Shown: piece by piece, positions 10,953 through 20,643 of the stretch | How positions within the stretch are numbered: the stretch's first letter is position 1 | Layout of the letters: each line of letters begins with the position of its first letter | Translations under genes and position numbers: made by a program | Assembly (NCBI GenBank): GCA_905182995.1 | Contig: CAJJDP010000132.1 | Coordinates: 1-23,453, forward strand | Origin: Paramecium octaurelia | Lineage: Eukaryota; Ciliophora; Oligohymenophorea; Peniculida; Parameciidae | DNA length: 23,453 nt | Direction of reading: 5' to 3' | The notes under the pieces: generated by a model | Databases searched by the model: none | Seen by the model: the letters and a program-made list of their open reading frames with translations, nothing else | Told to the model about the DNA's origin: nothing

Positions 10953-11532
10953 AGAAATAGAGGGAATCATTTATCTATTTAGAGGTTCAGAACAGAAATA
11001 AATATATTATTCTAATTTTATTTTTATCGATAAATTTAGTTTTATCTTGGCTTAGCCCATATAGAATTAAAATAATGTAATTACTCTAGTTTTTATCTTG
11101 TGATCAATGCGTTGATATAATACATATATATATATATTTTGAAATAACTTATATTTATCTAAATATTTATAATTAATTCAAATAAATTATCAAAAATTTT
11201 TCAAGACCAAAATTATTTTAAGAGTGAAGTTCTATTGATGTTAAAAATTGGCTAAGCAGTTAATATGGTACATAATAGTCGGAAATCTACTATTAGGTTG
11301 AATAAATAATGATTAAATCTATAGTATTAAGATTTTAGGGAAGAACAAATCATGTAGTTATGCAGCATAAAAGATATTAGTTTTTTATACTTGAAAGTAT
11401 AAGATATTGCGAGTTCTTATTTAAATAAATCATTGTAAAATAATACCATCCAATTAAAGATTGAAGAAGGTAGAAAGTAAATCAGTTTGACAAAATAATA
11501 TTATATCTTAAATTAGAATAAGCATTTAAAAA
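10953..11532. other. AT-rich spacer with a short AT microsatellite
   Basis: No gene recognised. A short alternating AT run lies at 11124-11137. Weak plus-strand coding-like snatches near 11230-11300 may belong to the following relic. Confidence 0.4.
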
Positions 11533-12650
11533 AATGAATCCTTATAATTATAGCAGCGCATAGAAACTAAAACTAATAATCCCTTTTCATCAGTTAAACC
11601 TAAAATACTTTAATAATTTACCGTTATAAATTATTAATTTGTATGTTTTAGAGAATTGTCTTTGATTGTTGATCACGACCACATTACTTACATTATCTTT
11701 CAATCTATTAAATATCATAAAGACTAGAATGAAACACTCTTAAATTTATAAATTTTTTTAATCCCTGAATTCCTAAAACTGTCTAGAGAAAATGCTTTAA
11801 GAATTAATTCATTTTCTTAGTTCCTTCTTAAAACTTGAAGAATATGAAAGAAATTTGCTCCAATCATCTCTAAGTTATTTATTAAAAATTCGATTAATAA
11901 TAATCAGAATACAAAAGAACAATTTCGAGGATTGTATTTATAAATATGTTTAAAATTATCAGTACATATCTTGTAAATAAAGACTATTTAAGCTTTAAGT
12001 GATAAATTCATATACTAAAAAAGTTTTACTCTAAGGAAAATGAAATGACAAATGCATTTAATAAATAAAATAATTAATTCAAAAAAATTAAAATAATATA
12101 ATTGAATAACTTTACTAGCGCAATATAGAATATGGTATCAGACTAAACTCAAGCTCAAAGTTAATTTGATTCTGGTCATCAACATAATATTAAAATTGTA
12201 GAAATTAATTAGTTAACTGAATCTAAATCACAGTTAAATATTTAAGAAACTGTTATATGAATGAAGCTTTAATCGATATCATTTGATCTTAGGATTGTCT
12301 TTATCAACTCATTTATATGTCTTTAGGGTTGTAAAAAATTTAATAAAGGTAAATTATTTTATAATAGAGGCCTCCCCTACTTCTCTAAGTCAACAATTTA
12401 TTGTTTCATAACTTTAAGAAATATAAGGATGCTATAATGAGTTATGTTTAAGCCCTATCGATTAGCATTGCTCCTCTTGGATTGCAATTAAAGGTAAAAC
12501 CTTTCGAAATATAATTAATTTTTATCTGATTCACTAAAACTTACTGAATAGAATCCTAAAATTTTTGAATTGGGGAACAAATATGAAGCAAAAAATTTTT
12601 ATTAAGTTGCATTGAAAATAGGATTAAATAATTACGATTATCTACAGAAA
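11533..12650 (+). pseudogene. TPR-repeat protein relic with helical N-terminal part
   Basis: Successive plus-strand frames look coding but shift against each other: 11533-11838 (101 codons, contains FRELSLIVDHDHITYIIFQS), then 11834-12043 (LEEYERNLLQSSLSYLLKIR), then an ATG-led frame at 12132-12260 (MVSDQTQAQSQFDSGHQHN). TPR-like helices follow: FKKYKDAIMSYVQALSI near 12415-12465 and FELGNKYEAKNFYQVALKI then LNNYDYLQK at 12552-12650, which fit the TPR pattern (Gly/Ala spacing, Tyr/Ala in helix B). TPR proteins are protein-interaction scaffolds. A 19-nt GTAAAT...ATAG segment near 12349-12367 may be an intron. The frame breaks and the TGA after LNIQETVI suggest decay. The 5' limit is uncertain. 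Confidence 0.5.
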
Positions 12651-12934
12651 GAAATATCAAAGTTATGAAACAACATAATGTTATAAATATCTAAAAAGTA
12701 AACTTTCCTTTTGATAGTCTCTGTTTATATTATCTTAGTAAATTATTTTAGAATGCATTATTAAAAGGGAAAAAGAATATTTTAGATTTAGTTGTCGATT
12801 ATTGTATTTTAATGTATTTATAATGATAAAAAAAAGATTATATAGATTGATTTTTAAATTTATTCATTTATAATAATTAGCTAAAAATAAAATATTTTTT
12901 TGAAGTCATTCATTTTATTAAAATAATACTGATA

Positions 12935-13115
12935 NNNNNNNNNNNNNNNNNNNNNNNNNNNNNNNNNNNNNNNNNNNNNNNNNNNNNNNNNNNNNNNNNN
13001 NNNNNNNNNNNNNNNNNNNNNNNNNNNNNNNNNNNNNNNNNNNNNNNNNNNNNNNNNNNNNNNNNNNNNNNNNNNNNNNNNNNNNNNNNNNNNNNNNNNN
13101 NNNNNNNNNNNNNNN
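12935..13115. other. Assembly gap, 181 N
   Basis: Run of N. It cuts off the 3' end of the MORN gene that begins on its right; any frame drawn across it is meaningless. Confidence 0.98.
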
Positions 13116-14114
13116 GAATATCCCATCTACCAGTTTTTTTACCTTTTAGATATTCTCCTTGATAAATTATTTAAGAAAGATATTAAAAATCTTCACTCAA
13201 CTCAATCCACTTCCCCATTTTCATCCCATTGTTTCCTTAATCATATGATCCTCCACCACTAATTCAAATTATCTAATATTTACATCTCTTTATTCTCGTT
13301 AGCCATATTCCACCAAGTACTCCATTTACCAACTTTTTATCCATTTTTATAATCACCAAAATAGTAGATTTATGAGTATTCCAAAAATTTAGTATTTAAT
13401 TCAATCCAAGTACCATTCTTTATCTCAATTCCTTCTTCATCATAGGAGCCGCCCCCGCTAAGCCAAAAAATGAATTTAATAACATTACATTTATATTCCA
13501 AAAGCTACAGTATTCCATCTACCAACTTTTTTATCATTTTTATATTCTCCATTATAAGTAACTTACGACTTATTACTAAATTCCTCGCTTAGTTCTATCC
13601 ATTATCCATTCTTCTGTCCTGACTATATGTATTCTCCACCTCCACTATTTAATAACCATTATGTTATACATTTCTTAATTATTATAAATATACTTCCATA
13701 TTCCACTCCTAAATTCATTTACATATTCTCCAACTTCATATACTTTCGAATTACTATTGCATACATATTAAAATAATACTCATAATAGTTTTTTATCATT
13801 TCTTTCCACTTACCTCTTTTATTGCCATCTAATGTGTACTCACCCCCACAACCTTCAGAACTTTCACCCTTCCATTGAGACGACCAAAATCCAATTTTTT
13901 TCATATTCTTCCCTACTTCACCTATCCATTTACGATTTTTGATTTATTCAAGATTTTTAAGTATTTATGGCTATTACAGTATATCATATTGATTAAAACT
14001 TTATAACAATTAATTATACATCCAAAGGGTTTCGCCTTAATAAATATATTTAATTTATCTTTAGGCAGAGTAATGAATATCGAATTGCTTTTATTAAAAT
14101 CTCACCTTGCTATT
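13116..14114 (-). CDS. MORN-repeat protein with four mini-introns, 3' end in gap
   Basis: MORN-type repeats often link proteins to membranes or the ciliary/cortical cytoskeleton. Reading from 14114 downward gives HYSAQRQIKYIYQGETLWMY, then NQYDILQQPQILKNLEQIKN and KWIGEVGKN. Units with W, GEY, GK and GRW spacing follow, for example QWIELSEEFSNKSQVTYNGE and YKNDKKVGRW. The frame is kept only by removing 13754-13779 (26 nt), 13645-13669 (25), 13458-13488 (31) and 13259-13283 (25). All start GTA and end TAG, and three of them split the Ile codon just before a GGGxY motif. After splicing no TGA occurs until the N gap, so this part is intact. The first in-frame ATG is at 14021-14019 (MYNQLL), but similarity-like sequence continues upstream to a TGA at 14117-14115, so the true start is unclear. 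Best preserved gene in the window. Confidence 0.87.
13645..13669 (-). other. 25-nt intron of the MORN gene (representative)
   Basis: GTATAAC...AAATAG on the minus strand. Removing it joins AAT TAA GAA AT to T GGA GGT GGA, giving NQEIGGGEY in frame. Sister introns at 13458-13488 and 13259-13283 interrupt the same codon of the next repeats, so the repeat unit was duplicated with its intron. Confidence 0.85.
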
Positions 14115-14440
14115 TCAATTAATTATACGAATAAACTTTTCGATTTCAAATTTTAAAGCTGATTTTAGTTAATCAATTAGATTATAATAAATTTCTTTTG
14201 AAAAGCGCCATTTATCTAACACATTTCTCTCTAAAATTTTCACCATAAGATCAGTACAGAATAAGATGATTCTGAAAGTGAAAATTAGGTGTTTATTAAA
14301 TTGAGGTAAACTTAAGCTTGCTTTTTAATCGCTTCCCTTAAATGGATTAATTTACATTCTTGAAAGCTTTCTTTAAGTTGATTTAAGTGTTTGCAAATAA
14401 AATTTTAAATTCTTGATGTAATTTTACTTATTATTGATTA
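14115..14440 (-). pseudogene. Coiled-coil 5' part of the MORN gene, broken
   Basis: Upstream of the MORN frame three helical stretches follow in the right order but in different frames: VKLHQEFKILFANTQINLKK (about 14430-14370), EAIKKQAQVYLNLINTQFSL (about 14330-14270) and DKWRFSKEIYYNLIDQLKSA (about 14215-14155). Adding one G to the run at 14336-14338 would join the first two. A TGA at 14115-14117 separates the third from the MORN part in the same frame. I infer these encoded the N-terminal coiled coil of the MORN protein; the breaks may be mutations or base errors. From about 14441 to 14688 nothing is recognised. Confidence 0.5.
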
Positions 14441-14688
14441 TTGTCAAAGTTTTATGCTTCGGACTTCTTCTTAAGTTTTTGTGAGAACAATTTTATTGGA
14501 AGGTAGAGTTAAACATCAATAAAAAAATAAAATAAAAATATATTAAATATTAATAAAGGTATAATTAGGTAATGGAATTGAAAGTTTTTGTTTTGTAATC
14601 CCCAGTTGGACATCCAAATTAAAGTCAAATTATTGATGAATTATAGATATAAATATTTTTTAAGTTTGGGAAAAGATAAACATCCAAT

Positions 14689-16715
14689 TCAATTTATACT
14701 ATTCTCTAAAGAAGAAACAATTTTAGGTGTTTGCTATGTGTCTGTAGAAAAAATTCGAATTTTTAAATTACCCTTGCTATTGAAATAATCTGGATCTTCA
14801 GGATTTAATTCAATGGCTTGATTATAATTTTATAACTCTTCCTCTAATCTATTCATTCTATGTAAAGTGATTGCTTGGAATTGATAAGGTCAACATTTAC
14901 CTTTATAATAGTAATAATAAGAATTTTCTGGATATTTTTAAATTGCTGCATTATGACAGATTATTGCATCCTCATATTTATGTAATTGACTTAAAGTATT
15001 TGCTATTTAAATAATATACATTTTAAGGAGTACCTTTATTATTGTAATAACCTGCATTAATAGGATTTTTAATAATTGCTAAATCGAATGCTTCCTGAAA
15101 TCTCTGCATTTTAATTAAAGTATTTCCTAAATAAAAATAGAGTACACCTACAAATACTACCTTTATTATTATAGTAATCTGAATTTTCAAAATTATAGAG
15201 AATGGCAAAATCATATTATAACAAAGCTTCTTCGAATCTAGTAGAATTTTCAAATAAACAAAAATACAATAAAGTGACGGCTTCAAATTTATAAATGTTT
15301 TATTTACCTTTATGATGGTAATAGAGTGAATTTTATGGATTTTTGGAAATAGCGAGATTTAAAATAATGTAACCGCTACAAAGGTAACATTCTATTTGTT
15401 TACCCTTATTTGCATAATAATCTGAGTTCTCAGGGGTTTTTTAAATAGCTAAATCATACTACTCCAATGCTTATTCAAATCTGCTCATTTTGTATAAAAT
15501 CAAAAAGTAAATTTTGCCTTTGTTGTTGTAATATTCTGAAATTTAAGGGTTGCATTTTATTGCTTAATCATAATATGTCAACATCTCTTCAACCTCATCC
15601 ATTTTGCCTAAGGTAATTGCTTAAAATTAGTAATTTACATTTTACCTTTGCCATTATAATAATCTGCATTTTCTGAATTTTTTTAAATAGCCAAATCATA
15701 ATAATACAATGACTCTTCAAATCTTTGCATATTCATTAAAGTAATTGCTACACACAGATTACTTTCGAATTAATGCCTTTGCCAATATAAAAATCTGTAT
15801 TGTCTGGATTTCTATCAATAGCTAAATCATATTACTGAATTGCCTCTTCAAATCTTTTCAAATTCATTAAAGAAATTGCTACACAGATACTTTCGAATTT
15901 TATACCTTGACCAATATAATAATTGGCATTGTTAGGATTTTTTTATATGGCGTTGTCATAATAGTCCAATATAACCTTTGCAAATATTAAAATCAGAAAT
16001 ATTGGGAGTTTTCTAATTAGTTAAATTGTAACTGACCAAAGATTCCACTAAACTTTTTCTGTTCTGTAAAAATTACTTTATTAATAAATTGTCATAATGT
16101 AAAAACTAAGAAAACATGCATATCAATTAATACGTCCGTTAAAATAATGCCTTAAACCATCTTTATTTTTCTAAATTGCCGAAGTATAATTTGCTAAAGC
16201 TTCTTATGATCTGTTGATTTTTACAACAATAACTTAAAATGCTGTTGTAGCTAAGAAATCATCAACAGTTAATTATACCTTTGTTGAAATAATAATCAGG
16301 TTCTTATGGGTTTTTCTAAATTTCTGAATCATAATTTTCCAAAGCTTCTTCAAATCTGTTTAATATAACTAAAATTGTTTTCAAATATACCAAATATAAT
16401 GTTTATGTTATAGAAATCATCTATTTTAATTATACCTTTTCCAAGATAATATTCAGACTCTTTTGGATTTTTTACATTGGTAAATCATAATTTTCCAAAG
16501 CTTCTTCAAAAATGTTCATTTTATTTAGAGTATTAGCTAAATATCATCCAAATTTAATTAAACCTTTCTTAAAATAATATCTTGGATCTTCTGGATTTTT
16601 TTATATTGCTGAATCATAATTCTCCAAAGCTTCTTCGAATCTGTTCATTTTATTTAGAGTATTAGCTAAAATATCATCCAAATTTAGATGGTATAATATA
16701 ATGAGCAATCATTTA
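14689..16715 (-). CDS. TPR-repeat protein with one mini-intron per repeat, 5' truncated
   Basis: Tandem 34-residue TPR units of the form NxxYYxxKG / xxTLxxMxRFEEALxxYDxAI are read on the minus strand, ending at TGA 14691-14689 after TPKIVSSLENSIN. Examples are NTLNKMNRFEEALENYDSAI, AISLMNLKRFEEAIQQYDLA, AITLHRMNRLEEELQNY and ELNPEDPDYF. Nearly every unit is cut after the KG Lys codon plus one base by an intron: 14742-14771, 14874-14900, 15003-15033, 15127-15160, 15281-15307, 15376-15403, 15620-15645, 15748-15776 (GC donor) and 15879-15905. About ten repeats are visible. TPR arrays act as protein-binding scaffolds. Damage: one A is missing in the run at 16468-16473, two units (near 15950 and 15360) are shortened with frame change, and 16000-16140 reads poorly. 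No start is visible; TPR similarity simply ends near 16715. Confidence 0.82.
15748..15776 (-). other. Intron with a GC donor in the TPR gene
   Basis: The 29-nt segment GCATTAATTCG...TGTGTAG replaces the usual GTA start with GCA. It sits at the same codon position as the other TPR introns, and removing it restores YIGK-AITLMNMQRFEE. Its sequence is close to the next intron upstream in the gene (15879-15905), which has a normal GTA donor, so a T to C change after duplication is likely. Confidence 0.7.
16505..16690 (-). repeat. Tandem exon-intron TPR unit (about 127-bp period)
   Basis: The segment around 16507-16556 and the one around 16635-16685 are nearly identical, covering the end of an intron and the start of the next TPR exon (AATACTCTAAATAAAATGAA). 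This shows recent tandem copying of a unit that includes its intron. Confidence 0.7.
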
Positions 16716-16719
16716 ATTC

Positions 16720-18965
16720 AGTACAAGATGCAAGTAAGATTTCAATGGAATGCAACCAAAAATTCCAGGAAACCAGACGTCTGACTCCTTTGTAGTAATC
16801 TCAGAAAGAATGAATCACAACTTGCTCTAAAATATCAATTACAGCATACATATATACGCCCTAGTTTCCACTAGACTTCTTCCAAAAGAATTACATCTAC
16901 TAAAGGAGGAATGATGGTCATAATCATAATATTCTAAAGTTCTCATATATTGTTTGGTCAGTGTAACAGATTCCAGCACTTTTGTAGTCTCTGCATGTGC
17001 AGATATATAAGGTGCACATGACTGACGAATTCTGAATCTAACTTCTAATTTACACTGTTCATTTTTGCCAGGTTCGAGTTCAGGATACGAATTAGAAAAA
17101 ATTACCTGTGTCTCAAATAGAGAATAAAATCAGGTCTATATATTGTGCAAGAAATGACACAATGTAATTTAGTAGAAATCTCATGTGATGTTTTGATGAA
17201 GGGTAATTTAATTCTCTTTGTCTCCCCAGCATTCTTATATAATTATTGGTTGAAAATGCTCATTATTAATTGTTAGCATCAACAAAGAAACCATCATAAT
17301 TAGGATATCCAGTGCTGAATCACAGGTAGTACAAGAATGTAGCATAAAGTAATATCCAAGTAACCATATTATAAATGAGTTATTGGTAGCAAGAGATTAT
17401 GAGCATTGAGCAAACAAGGAGAGAGTAAGCTATAAGATTTATAATGTTCGTCTGAAGATGATTTCAGTTGCAAACGACTTATACTTTGCAGCTTAATTTA
17501 ATTCTACAGTACATTAGATATTTGGTGTTCACACTTGACCAGAGCTGCAATTGCTAACATAATACTTCTTTGTATCTGTTTATTTACCAACGTTGTTATT
17601 ATAAAAGCGAAGAGAGAAGGACAACATTTGAATTAAGTTTGGCGTTAATTGCTGTAAGTTATACATATTAAATTTTAAGATAAGCAGCCCGTGTATATTT
17701 AATAGAAGAACTTTTAACTTGGCTACAATAAAAATATAGAAGTTCTATTATAATTATAAGAAGGTTTTATAAAAATAGTATCATCCATAAACACAAGAAG
17801 TACATTAAGTAGATTTGAATTACAAAATCATAGAGATTTAAGTGGATTGATTTGTTCTATAATTATAATAATCTACTCAACAAAGAGTCTATGATATTGA
17901 ATTAACTGCATTTCGTGCACTAATTAAAGGAAAAACCAGAGAGTATTGAATAGGCTCAAAACATGCTTTACTTTTGTAACCTCATTTAAAAGTAGAGTAC
18001 TTCACACCTGCGCCATCTAATTATAGAATTCTAAAAACACTTACACATTATGTGCAATGGGTAGGATGAACCTGAATTGTTAGTGTAGCATAGTTTGAAC
18101 TATGCTACATTCGTCCAAAGCTATGATTGTAAATTTATACATGATGTATAACAAGTTGGTAAGCGCTACACTTCAGCATAAGCACCAGAATGTGATGTAA
18201 GTTTTTTAAACATACTATTAAGTTAGATTTGCATTTTTTGACACAAAATGTATTTGTATTAATCTCCAAATACCCTGCTCTACTTACATATTTAAGTTAT
18301 GTAAGCTTGATAATTCAAGTTCACCGTTAAGCAAAATGATGCCCAAGACACTAAGGTGAAAAAAAATTGTGCATATAATTATGACTCTTATTAAGACTGA
18401 ATTCAATTTAGATCTTGCAAAGCTTTGGTAGTAACACTTGTTTTACAAATAGACTCTTTATAAATTTTGATGGCCTAGTTGATTTAAAAGTAGCAAAACA
18501 GAATTGGTACTGAGAAACAAGAATTATCTGTAATATATTGAACTCAATAAGTATTACTGTGTCACACGAACAGCTGATACAACTAGGAGTTAAGGCGCGT
18601 AAATTACTTAATATTATAAATAAAGTATCGCGACATCAGCAAACTCAGTTACTGTTTACACATCGGATAGGGGTTAGGAACAATGCATTCAATTGGCGAA
18701 GGAATAATAGCAATATCCAAGCAGACATGTTATACATGAATAATTGATTTATAAGACGTAGTTGCTAGTATAGTATTATTAGTGATCAGAAGGAGATTAT
18801 GAACATTTTTTATGATTGTAGGAATTTCTAGCAAACAGCCAAAGAGTAAACTAAAAGATTTACATTTTCCATTATCAATATAATATCCAGTGTCACATTT
18901 AAAAGCTTAGCAAAGATAAATATCAGGCGAAACAAAGGAAACAATTTGCCCCAAATATAAGCATT
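16720..18965 (-). pseudogene. Cys-rich / lectin-like extracellular protein relic
   Basis: Coding-like stretches on the minus strand, in shifting frames. At 18963-18856: CLYLGQIVSFV...CQAFKCDTGYYIDNGKC, an EGF-like spacing (KCxxGYYxxNGKC). At about 18290-18222: GYLEINTNTFCVKKCKSN, again a Cys-rich repeat. At about 18190-17990: PTCYTSCINLQSQLW and similar. At about 17240-16800: NAGETKRIKLPFIKTSHEI, then CKLEVRFRIRQSCAPYISAH and VLESVTLTKQYMRTLEYY. The RIKLPFIKTSHE stretch resembles the strand of H-type lectin domains, which in ciliates can occur with EGF-like repeats; that link is only a suggestion. Several TGA codons and frame changes make it a probable pseudogene. It abuts the point where TPR similarity is lost. 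Confidence 0.4.
18084..18109. repeat. Perfect inverted repeat, 12-bp arms, 2-base centre
   Basis: TGTAGCATAGTT, TG, AACTATGCTACA. On either strand this would form a strong hairpin. It lies within the Cys-rich relic. It could be a terminator-like or recombination-related structure or chance; no partner copy was seen in the window. Confidence 0.7.
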
Positions 18966-19466
18966 CCTTAACTCTACTTTTCTTGTACACTATTTATAGA
19001 GGCATATTATGCATATTAAATATCATATATAGAGTAATAGTAAAAAAAGACATAAAATTAAGAGAGAAATGAGATGAATAAGTCCGAAGCAGTGGTAATA
19101 AAATTTTTACTCTGATGATGAAATAATATGTTTAGATTAGTAATCATCACATAAGTGTATAAGTGATATGGTTTTTTATTGGCTTGTTGCAAGAAATTTT
19201 GCAAATATTACAGGAAGATTATAATAATATCATCTTCTATTAGTTTTGCAGCATCTTTAGTGATGGGGAAGACCTGCATTCAGTTAATAGCTCTAAACAA
19301 ATCAATAATTATTCTGATAAATGCTATAGATTTATGTGTGGGATAAAAATAATGATATCAATTTATTCACTCTTGATTAATTTGTTCCTCTTTCATTAAA
19401 TGTATAACTAAAAGTTTTTTGAGTAGTGCCATTTATTCATTGATCTATTGATTTTATATTAATACA
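18966..19466. other. AT-rich stretch without recognisable gene
   Basis: No sustained protein-like frame was seen on either strand. It separates two minus-strand Cys-rich relics. Confidence 0.4.
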
Positions 19467-20220
19467 TCATCTATTATTCTTTCTTCTTTTTTCCTATCTC
19501 AATTGTTCGACATAAGTTGTTTTTAAATTTTTGACGAAAACATATTGAATTTTCTATTTATAATGATCATTTACAAAAATATACTTTTTAAATTTGATTG
19601 ATTAGCCTGTTTTATTAAAAATTTTATTCATGGAAGAGTTTAAAAATTTTAGAATTTAAAAAATACTTGATTTAATTATTATTCTTTAAGCACTTCTATC
19701 ATTTACTTTATTTTAGTGCAAAATTTTTTATTGCAATTGATTACATTATTCTCGACACGTTTCAATTTAAAAAAATTTCCAATTCAAGATCAAGAGCCTG
19801 CTAAATGCAAATTATTATCTAGTATCATTTCTAGTTTCAAGAAGAATTATACTTAAAGGGAACAAAAGACTTTGCAGAATAAAACATTCAGGTGGTTTCA
19901 CAAAGGTTAAAATAGTGTTGCTGTTTTTGACACTACTTATATTGCATTCATCTTTGCATACACCAGATGTTACTCCTTTTTATGCTCCTGTATCTTCTTG
20001 AATATACCTCATGATAGTTTACCAATTTCAGTTTTGCCAACAGGGCAACTGTTTTTGTAGCTATGAGCCTCAAATAAAAGAAACGCAGTAGTAGATACTG
20101 TACAATTATCATAAATTTTAGTACAAGCCTTTGGATTCTATGCAGCTATAAGAGACTATGAATATTTTTGCCTAGGACTATGTAATAGTTTGTTTATGGT
20201 TTTACGAATATGATTCAAGC
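19467..20220 (-). pseudogene. Cys-rich protein with basic helical C-terminus, frameshifted
   Basis: From about 20215 downward one frame gives PKACTKIYDNCTVSTTAF and SYKNSCPVGKTEIGKL. After a one-base shift a long TGA-free frame (about 180 codons, ending at TGA 19469-19467) gives SGVCKDECNISSVKNSNT, LNWKFFQIETCREQCNQLQQ, QRIIIKSSIFQILKFLN, KKYIFVNDHYKQKIQY and VEQLRQEKRRKNNR. Paired Cys followed by a helical, basic end suggests a secreted or surface protein. The family is not identified with certainty. The long frame and residue make-up favour real coding; the shift and missing start favour a relic. Confidence 0.5.
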
Positions 20221-20262
20221 CTTTCAATTTAACCTTAGGTTATACAGAGGACATTGAAAAAT

Positions 20263-20592
20263 TCAAAAATAGAATAGTTGATGAAGTTGTGATTGGATTT
20301 AATCTAATATTTCGTAGTATGTTTATTGTTGTGTATTTGTGGCAACCTAAGTGCTTTTACAAACCCTGTCTAGCATGAATTAATTTATCTATGCAAATTA
20401 GATTAAATCTACCAATAAAATCTAATTCAATGAATTTGATAAGTTAACTTGATACTGGATTTAGTTATGGTTTACTTTTTGCTCGAGGGCAAAAGTCTTA
20501 TTGAGATATAGATGTAAGTTGACAAATTTTTCAGTTTAAAAAGAAGAGATCCCTTACTTGGCGAAACTAGTAGAATAACTCAACTCTGTTAG
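20263..20592 (-). pseudogene. Helical coding-like frame, 109 codons
   Basis: TGA-free frame between TGA 20595-20593 and TGA 20265-20263. It contains LEQKVNHNQIQYQVNLSNSL, NQILLVDLIQFAQINQFM and QQQTYYEILDQIQSQLHQL, rich in Gln/Asn/Leu as expected for an alpha-helical segment. It lies between the frames at 20644-21583 and 19467-20220 on the same strand, so all three may be parts of one broken gene read from 21583 to 19467. Function unknown. Confidence 0.4.
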
Positions 20593-20643
20593 TCAAAGTA
20601 AACTGCTTTCTTATTTTATCCCAAAAGTTGTTATTATTCTTCA

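Noticed and set aside
12881..13126. Minus-strand frame drawn across the N gap
   Set aside because: Most of it is unknown sequence.
13754..13779. Apparent frameshift in the first MORN units
   Set aside because: Resolved by a 26-nt GTA...TAG intron that restores NYYDNSKVYEVGEY.
14588..14788. Plus-strand standard-code frame of 66 codons
   Set aside because: It lies antisense to the last TPR exons and an intron of the minus-strand gene, and has no family resemblance.
15023..15286. Continuous minus-strand frame of 87 codons
   Set aside because: Only its end is a TPR exon; the rest reads through the intron 15127-15160 and part of the exon in the wrong frame. Replaced by the spliced TPR model.
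17070..17085. GGTTCGAGTTC, resembling a tRNA T-arm / B box
   Set aside because: No A box, no acceptor stem pairing, and it sits in the minus-strand coding-like stretch.
18538..18747. Plus-strand standard-code frame of 69 codons
   Set aside because: No recognisable motif, within a region where Cys-rich coding traces are on the minus strand. Kept out for lack of support.
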